From Dermanyssus gallinae (taxonomy: Eukaryota > Arthropoda > Arachnida > Mesostigmata > Dermanyssidae): DNA of 64,000 nucleotides. Position numbers and translations under genes: made by a program. The notes under the pieces are model-generated. The model made no database searches. It saw only the letters and a list, made by a program, of their open reading frames with translations, and was not told the DNA's origin. The stretch lies in assembly GCA_003439945.1 (NCBI GenBank), contig QVRM01002238.1, positions 186,001 to 250,000 of the forward strand, in the 5' to 3' direction. Positions 58,888 through 64,000 of this stretch are shown one piece after another (the stretch's first letter is position 1; the number at the start of each line of letters is the position of its first letter).

Positions 58888-58985
58888 GTCGAGCCCGGTG
58901 GCGTGGTGGCTTAAGTCTGCGCCTCGCAACCGGAGGAGACACATAGGTGCAGCGCGGGTTCGAGCCCCACCGTTGCACCGATTTG
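58888..58985 (+). mobile_element. tRNA-derived SINE head
   Basis: GCGTGGTGGCTTAAGTCTGC (A box/D arm), CTCGCAACCGGAGG (anticodon-arm-like) and GCGGGTTCGAGCCCCACC (B box). It has an insert between the last two parts and no closed acceptor stem. It follows a poly-A and a poly-T tract. A SINE or tRNA pseudogene is more likely than a gene. Confidence 0.45.
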
Positions 58986-59079
58986 TATTTATGGGGGTCG
59001 GTCCGTCTATGAAGCAATGTGAAAAACAGTTCCGTGGACGTTAAATCTTGGCTGAGGGTCAGCCCGAAAACTTTACTTT

Positions 59080-60000
59080 TTAGCAGTTGTTGTTGTTGCT
59101 GTTATTTCTGTTGTTGTTGTTGTTGTTGTGGTTGTTGCCACAACGACAACAACGATAGACAGGTACAACAAATATGGTGGTCATCATGGACATGATCATG
59201 ACAATGATGATCATGATGATGATGATGGTGATTATAGAAATGATCATGATTGTAGTAACGACGATGATGATGATGATGAGGACGACGTAGTTCGTTCCTA
59301 CGCCGGTCAGCCGGTCGGTCAATGGTCGATCGATTTAGCTATACGTATACGCTACTGTATGGCTTACGCGACGCGACGCGAGGCCGCCAGTAGCCAAATC
59401 GGCGTACGCAGGCCGGTGGCGGCAATTGGTGTCTCGTCTCACGACCACCAACCACCGGCTTCGCGTCTCCACCGCCGCCACCACCGCAAAGTCCTGCCGT
59501 CCTGTGCGTTGCTTGTTGTTCCACGTTTTCGGTCGTTCCCGTTCCTCTGCCGCACGATACGATCTATACACGACGAATGGTACACACGAGGTGTACGGTG
59601 CTTCAGCTCCGATGCGACCAATAGATGATAGCTCGGCCATCAGCTGACGACAAATCACCGTTAACCGGCAAGTTCGCCGGCAAAACACGATGAGGTCGGC
59701 AACGATGAACGACCACGACGACGACGACGACAACGAAGACCATGAAGATAAAATGAGGTAGAAACGCCAGCAGCAGCAGAACAAGATGAAGAGAAAGCAA
59801 GAGAAGGAGAAGACAAGCAGGAGGAAGCGTGATGATACCATGAGTCGATGACGATCCCGGCGGCGATGGTCATGATTCGAATGACCATGATGATGAGGTT
59901 GATGAGGATGATGATGATAATGACGACAACGGCAATGGTCAAGGCGCAAACACAAGGCCCTCAACGAGACGCAAAGTTACCGCCGGTTACTGGTCGAGCA
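59080..60000. other. non-coding DNA, triplet-rich
   Basis: TTG array at 59085-59140, GAT/ATC patches at 59170-59285 and 59875-59930. Long frames on both strands over 59335-59964 have no recognisable domain. Confidence 0.45.
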
Positions 60001-60026
60001 CGACTTGAAACGAGAAGCATGAATCA

Positions 60027-60102
60027 ATAACGGTAGCAGCTTCATCCTGCAGCGGCAGCTGCAGCAGCTGGTGTAGCTGCTTGATGAAGCTGCTACCGTT
60101 AT
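60027..60102. repeat. 76-nt hairpin with perfect 20-bp outer stem
   Basis: The arms 60027-60046 and 60083-60102 are exact reverse complements. Inside, 60049-60053 pairs with 60076-60080 and 60056-60061 with 60065-60070, so nearly the whole 76 nt can fold with about 31 pairs and a 3-base tip. The size and shape resemble a microRNA precursor, but no expression evidence exists in the sequence, and GCAGC/CTG richness allows several folds. Confidence 0.8.
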
Positions 60103-60104
60103 CG

Positions 60105-60320
60105 TTGGTAAACTACGTCGTTGTTCCGCCTGAACGAAAGCCCAACAAATAAGCTGGGCAGACCTCTCCTACCGAGCAGTAGACAACGACGATCCCAGCA
60201 TCAGATACAGTACAGTGTTCATTATTTCCCCATTTCGTATTAATGCTGTTTACTGCTGGTACTCCTACAGCTGTGGCTGCTGCCACTGTTACTTCGCCGA
60301 TCTGTCTTGCGGTGCCACAC
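60105..60320. other. non-coding DNA
   Basis: Unique sequence between the hairpin and the TA array; nothing recognised. Confidence 0.4.
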
Positions 60321-60323
60321 GCA

Positions 60324-60326
<3 letters not shown>

Positions 60327-60396
<70 letters not shown>

Positions 60397-60447
60397 ATGT
60401 GATGACTTATTAATAATTTACAATACATTTGCACACTTGGCAGTGTT

Positions 60448-60486
<39 letters not shown>
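60327..60486. repeat. (TA)n arrays around a 52-bp unique block
   Basis: TA at 60327-60394 and 60447-60486. The block between them (60395-60446) recurs at 60939-60990. Confidence 0.9.
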
Positions 60487-60489
<3 letters not shown>

Positions 60490-60935
60490 GAGAGAGAGTA
60501 CTTATGACGGAGGTGAATATCACGACGATGCCTCTTCCTCGTCAAATCACTCACTTATCTGCACAAAGAAACCTGACCTGTTTGTTGATGAATTGCAGTA
60601 GGGAAAAGGGTACATATTGTATTATATTATTATGTCATCAACGGCCCTTCTCTTTGTGGGTTACACAAACGTGTAGCCGTCTGCAGTGTTTTTACGTCAG
60701 TGTGGGATAAATCCAGTCAGTGCTCCACCTAGAAATACTGTTGGTTCGCGGAAAAATTAGTAACGATAAATTAGGAGCCACATGTCCTCCCGTTCAGAAG
60801 CACGCGACGAGTTGAAAACTTAATATACCCACGCCGTTTGCTCGAGAAAGCTCACAGGCACCGCAACCACCCCGCGGCGTTAGAATGTTGGCGCAGGTAA
60901 GAGAAGGCGCCTGTATATGTGTATATATATATAGA
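60490..60935. other. non-coding DNA
   Basis: Unique sequence; a 68-codon frame at 60504-60710 has no recognisable domain. Confidence 0.4.
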
Positions 60936-60938
60936 AAA

Positions 60939-60990
60939 TATTGTGATGATTTATTAATCATTTACAATACGTTTGCACACTCGGCAGTGC
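60939..60990 (+). repeat. second copy of 52-bp TA-flanked repeat
   Basis: Matches 60395-60446 at nearly all positions (both contain TTTACAATAC and TTTGCACAC, and end near GGCAGTG). It too lies between TA-rich runs. Confidence 0.8.
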
Positions 60991-61009
60991 TCGCCTTAAT
61001 ATATATATA

Positions 61010-61887
61010 TAGTTCCTAAAAAACGTATGAAATCACGCATTTGCCACATTTCACGCATTTATTATATTCAATTGTGTAAAGATCAAAGTGATACATGCTC
61101 ACAGAGTAACAGCGGATACTTCCATCAACATTTTGGGGGTCTGATTACTTTGAACCACGAGATTTCCACATTTGGCACAGCTACACCGCGAAAAAATTAG
61201 AATTCCACTAGTAAGATACGCGTCTTAACGAGTGAATTAGGCGGATTAACGGCGTTTGGGCTAATTTTATGGCACCCAGCAACTATACTTAATACTCAGT
61301 GAACTTCCCGTTAAGTCGGATGACGTCAAAAATGCGGTATTGGAATAGTGTTGAAGAAATTTTGGATGACGTCTTGCAAGAGCTCGTCCCAAGCCTCGAA
61401 AATTGTTTTTAGTAAATCCCTGTAGCGCGTCGAATAAACACGACCGTCTAAAAACTCAATCAACGACTTTGTATGATACCCGACAGCAGCTTAGATCACC
61501 ACTGAACCGCCACCTGAGTGACGTTTTGACAAAATCCGTTCTTTCTTGCGGGCATCGTGCAAATAATAATTAAATCGATCCGGTTCATCAAAGTTAAACT
61601 TTTTCATCCGGAAAGAGCACTCTGTGTCACTCAGTGGTCCATGACATCGTATCGTGGGCTCTCAGTGGGGTTGATTTGAGCCTTTTCGTCCCTCATGAGG
61701 CGCCAGCCTAAGCCTATCGTTTCAACGCAGAAAAAACTTCTAGTAAGAGGTCTGCCTTTATTTCTGTCAAGCCGTGAAATGAGTCCAAAGGCCGTTACTC
61801 CGCTTAATTCACTCGTTACTCGATTGTTTATAATATATGGGTAAAATGTGGCAAAAATTGGTGGCCCTATATTTTTTCAGGGACTGT
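61010..61887 (-). mobile_element. decayed Tc1-like transposon with terminal inverted repeats
   Basis: The right end read inward is CAGTCCCTGAAAAAATATAG; the left end is TAGTTCCTAAAAAACGTATG. The similarity continues through TTTGCCACATTT and TATTATA about 60 bp in. TA lies outside both ends (61008-61009 and 61888-61889). At 878 bp it is shorter than an intact Tc1-like element, consistent with an internal deletion that removed the DNA-binding part of the transposase. Confidence 0.8.
61190..61670 (-). pseudogene. Tc1-like transposase relic
   Basis: Minus-strand frames read FPDEKKFNFDEPD (the first catalytic Asp region, with a one-base frameshift), RFNYYLHDARKKERILSKRH, SGGGSVVI followed by a stop where SGGGSVMVW is usual, and then GYHTKSLIEFLDGRVYSTRY and LLKTIFEAWDELLQDVIQNF. 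The HTH region and a clear C-terminal DDE end are not found. The gene is dead. Confidence 0.75.
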
Positions 61888-61889
61888 AT

Positions 61890-63430
61890 ATATGGCTCAG
61901 AGCCAGCCTCTATTCTCTGCAACACTAAGGCATATAGCTTGGGCCTATTTAGTTTTTCCTTAGTCAATTTACAACTTTAAAGCTTGCATGCTTCCCTTTG
62001 CACCCATGTGAGCGTTAACATCTAATACGGCAATGGCATTTCTCAGAATACTTTTGATTAGTTGTTTGACTTAAATAGCTCGTATGGCCGCGTAAGGCCA
62101 CTGCGGTAATTTTTTTCTTCGTAATAGCAGCCCAGTTTGATAATTCGTGCCTGCAATATATAAAGTACTCGACGAACTGTATTTTTGCCTTTAACCTTGT
62201 TGTGGCCAGGTTACCATACCAGGTGCCGTTCAGGATGCTCAAGACTTTGGTCACTACGTACAGATGTATGTAGTTTGTGAAATTACTCTGTGTGAAACAA
62301 TTTTATGTAGTTTGTGGAATCAGGTACTTAGGTGGGCTTCACACTCAGACTTATAAAAAAATATACATTCAACAAAAAACCCTCAATTGTCTATGGCACA
62401 AGTTTAGCCGGTGGACATCGCACACATTATCGATTAGAACTTTGAGACTACACAAATATATATATATATATATATGAGAAGTTTTTTTGGTAAGCGCAGG
62501 ACCCACACGGGACATTCTGTTAGCTGGGTGTTTGTTTCTCCGCCGGTAGCCAATTGTGGCTTGTTGCTGACCATATCTCTAACATGACGAGGTTGCGCGC
62601 GTTCCTCAGCGGGTGGGTTTGTCGTAGTTGGTGGTCCATTCTTCCGTTGATCCGTCCTTCCCACTCGAGATTAAATCAACTCGGAGGTGATGTATTGTCG
62701 CGACGACAAACAACAACAACGTCTCTCGCAGTTTGTCTCCTCGACCCTACTGTTTTTGTTTGTCTCGGTAGCCGCCGAGTTCATGACGGGGTCGGTCGGA
62801 GGCGGAGGAAACATATCTCGCTTTCCAATCTGTGTCCCTCGAGCCATCTATCGGCTTTGTCGAGTCGGCCTGAGTTGGAATGCCACAACGTCGGAACGCG
62901 TCGTGTGAGGCTTTTAGTTTCTTCTGCGCAAGCATCACTGTTATCGTAGTTGTGGTTGTGGTCGTTGTCGTGGTTGTCGCCATCGCTGTCATTATACGGC
63001 AGGAGATTTTTCTCTCACTGCCCGGAGACTCATCACCGTCAAGTGCCTCATCACCGAGTGTGCGGTGTGCCTCCTGTACTCCTCTGCGCGCTCGGTGATC
63101 GCTCACCCAACGATTAGCATCGAATCTCGCTGTGCTTCGAGATATGCTGCTAATGTTTATGCCGGCCATCCGATCATTGCTTGTTATGGCGATTGGTGTT
63201 GACTTCGCTATTGTTGTTGTTGTGGTTGTTGTTGTTGTTGTTGTTGTTTTTTTGTTTTTGCTGTTGTGATTGTTATTCTGCATTTTCGCGTTGTTGACGC
63301 TGTTGTCGTTGTTGCTGTTGTTGTTATTGTTGTCGTCTGTTTCGCTGCTATATTTATTGTTGCTTATGCTGCGGCCGTTATTGGTGCTATAGCTATTGAT
63401 ATTGGTAATGGTGTTGTTAATATTATTATT
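61890..63430. other. non-coding DNA
   Basis: AT-rich unique sequence to about 62480, with a short TA run at 62457-62475, then GC-richer DNA with TTG/GTT runs at 62935-62975 and 63205-63250. No gene recognised. Confidence 0.45.
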
Positions 63431-63440
63431 GTTGTTGTTG

Positions 63441-63608
63441 ACTCGGCTGTTGTAGTTGTTGTTGACTCGGCTGTTGTAGTTGTTGTTGACTCGGCTGTTG
63501 TAGTTGTTGTTGACTCGGCTGTTGTAGTTGTTGTCGATTCGGCTGTTGTAGTTGTTGTCGATTCGGCTGTTGTAGTTGTTGTGGCTTTGGCGGTTGTAGT
63601 AGTGGTTG
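63441..63608 (+). repeat. 24-bp minisatellite (about 7 copies)
   Basis: Unit ACTCGGCTGTTGTAGTTGTTGTTG starts at 63441, 63465, 63489 and 63513, with ATTCGGCT variants at 63537 and 63561 and a degenerate last copy at 63585. Because 24 is a multiple of 3 the frame stays open (DSAVVVVV / ESTTTTTA), which is not evidence of a gene. Confidence 0.95.
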
Positions 63609-63661
63609 TTGTCACCATTATTGCATCGTTAATAGCTGCTTCTGTGTGGCATTCGAGTATT

Positions 63662-63694
63662 CGAGCACTGTCGCTATCGTTCCGACAGTGCTCG
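63662..63694. repeat. perfect 12-bp stem hairpin
   Basis: CGAGCACTGTCG at 63662-63673 pairs perfectly with 63683-63694 around a 9-base loop. Confidence 0.85.
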
Positions 63695-64000
63695 TTGTTG
63701 TCGTCGAAATTAGTTGTCTATACAGCGAAAAAACGCAGGCAGGCACACATGATGAGACACACACTGCTGACATTCACAGATCCCGGTGGTCGCGGCACAT
63801 AAACTGCTAGACGTCTTCTGTCGACAACTTCTTCCTTATACATGGCCACTACAGTAACATTTGTTCACAATACACCTACGCATCTTGCGAGAGACCGATG
63901 TAATTGTATGATTTGGAGCGCGGTGTATTACCGTAACCCTTTGTTATTTTTCCTACATTGTGAGGACTTAAACGTTAAACGAACTGCAGTACTTTTGGTA
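63695..64000. other. non-coding DNA
   Basis: Unique sequence to the window edge; nothing recognised. Confidence 0.4.

Noticed and set aside
63266..63802. 178-codon Val-rich frame with DSAVVVVV repeats
   Set aside because: In-phase 24-bp minisatellite within a TTG-rich region; no start context, domain or splice signals.

Overview
This window is nuclear DNA from a metazoan, most likely an arthropod. It has no operons, ribosome-binding sites, rRNA or CRISPR. It is full of (TA)n, (CAA/TTG)n, (CT)n and (GAT)n microsatellites, and it carries animal-type transposons: mariner, Tc1-like, and several non-LTR retrotransposon (LINE) families. The LINE proteins remind me of those in tick and mite genomes, so a parasitiform mite is a reasonable but unproven guess. 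No complete host gene could be reconstructed.

Layout. 0-10.6 kb: microsatellite-rich DNA with a 22-bp minisatellite, strong hairpins, a tRNA-like SINE head and one candidate exon. 10.66-11.71 kb: decayed LINE (minus). 12-18.5 kb: mostly non-coding. 18.57-19.38 kb: decayed R1-clade LINE (plus). 19.4-29.5 kb: low-complexity DNA with two candidate plus-strand exons. 29,558-30,877: nearly intact mariner with TA target duplications. 32.78-41.0 kb: two nested LINEs on the minus strand. 41-53 kb: microsatellites and candidate minus-strand exons. 53.13-54.35 kb: two more LINE fragments. 54.4-61 kb: candidate exons, a SINE and a long hairpin. 61,010-61,887: Tc1-like relic with inverted repeats. 61.9-64 kb: low complexity and a 24-bp minisatellite.

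The most interesting part is 32.8-41.0 kb. Element A (32,794-37,390) appears full length. ORF1 has a PHD finger and a degenerate SGNH/esterase-like domain. ORF2 has an AP-type endonuclease, a reverse transcriptase with YADD, and a C-terminal CCHC motif. ORF2 is in the -1 frame, has no ATG in a roughly 450-nt overlap with ORF1, and the overlap holds a U-UUU-UUA slippery heptamer exactly in the ORF1 frame. This predicts ORF1-ORF2 fusion by -1 ribosomal frameshifting. A is flanked by a perfect 14-bp duplication and sits in the 3' untranslated region of element B. B belongs to a different family: its ORF1 is gag-like with three zinc knuckles, and its ORF2 has an N-terminal C2H2 finger and a YLDDG reverse transcriptase, joined by a TAATG stop-start overlap. 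B is dead: it has several frameshifts, a motif-A Asp-to-Val change and an internal deletion. A fragment at 54.0-54.35 kb has the same conserved C-terminal domain.

Host coding content is limited to possible isolated exons. The best has a perfect AAG|GTAAGT donor at 46,033 (minus). They may belong to one or more large, intron-rich genes, but no domain was identified with confidence.
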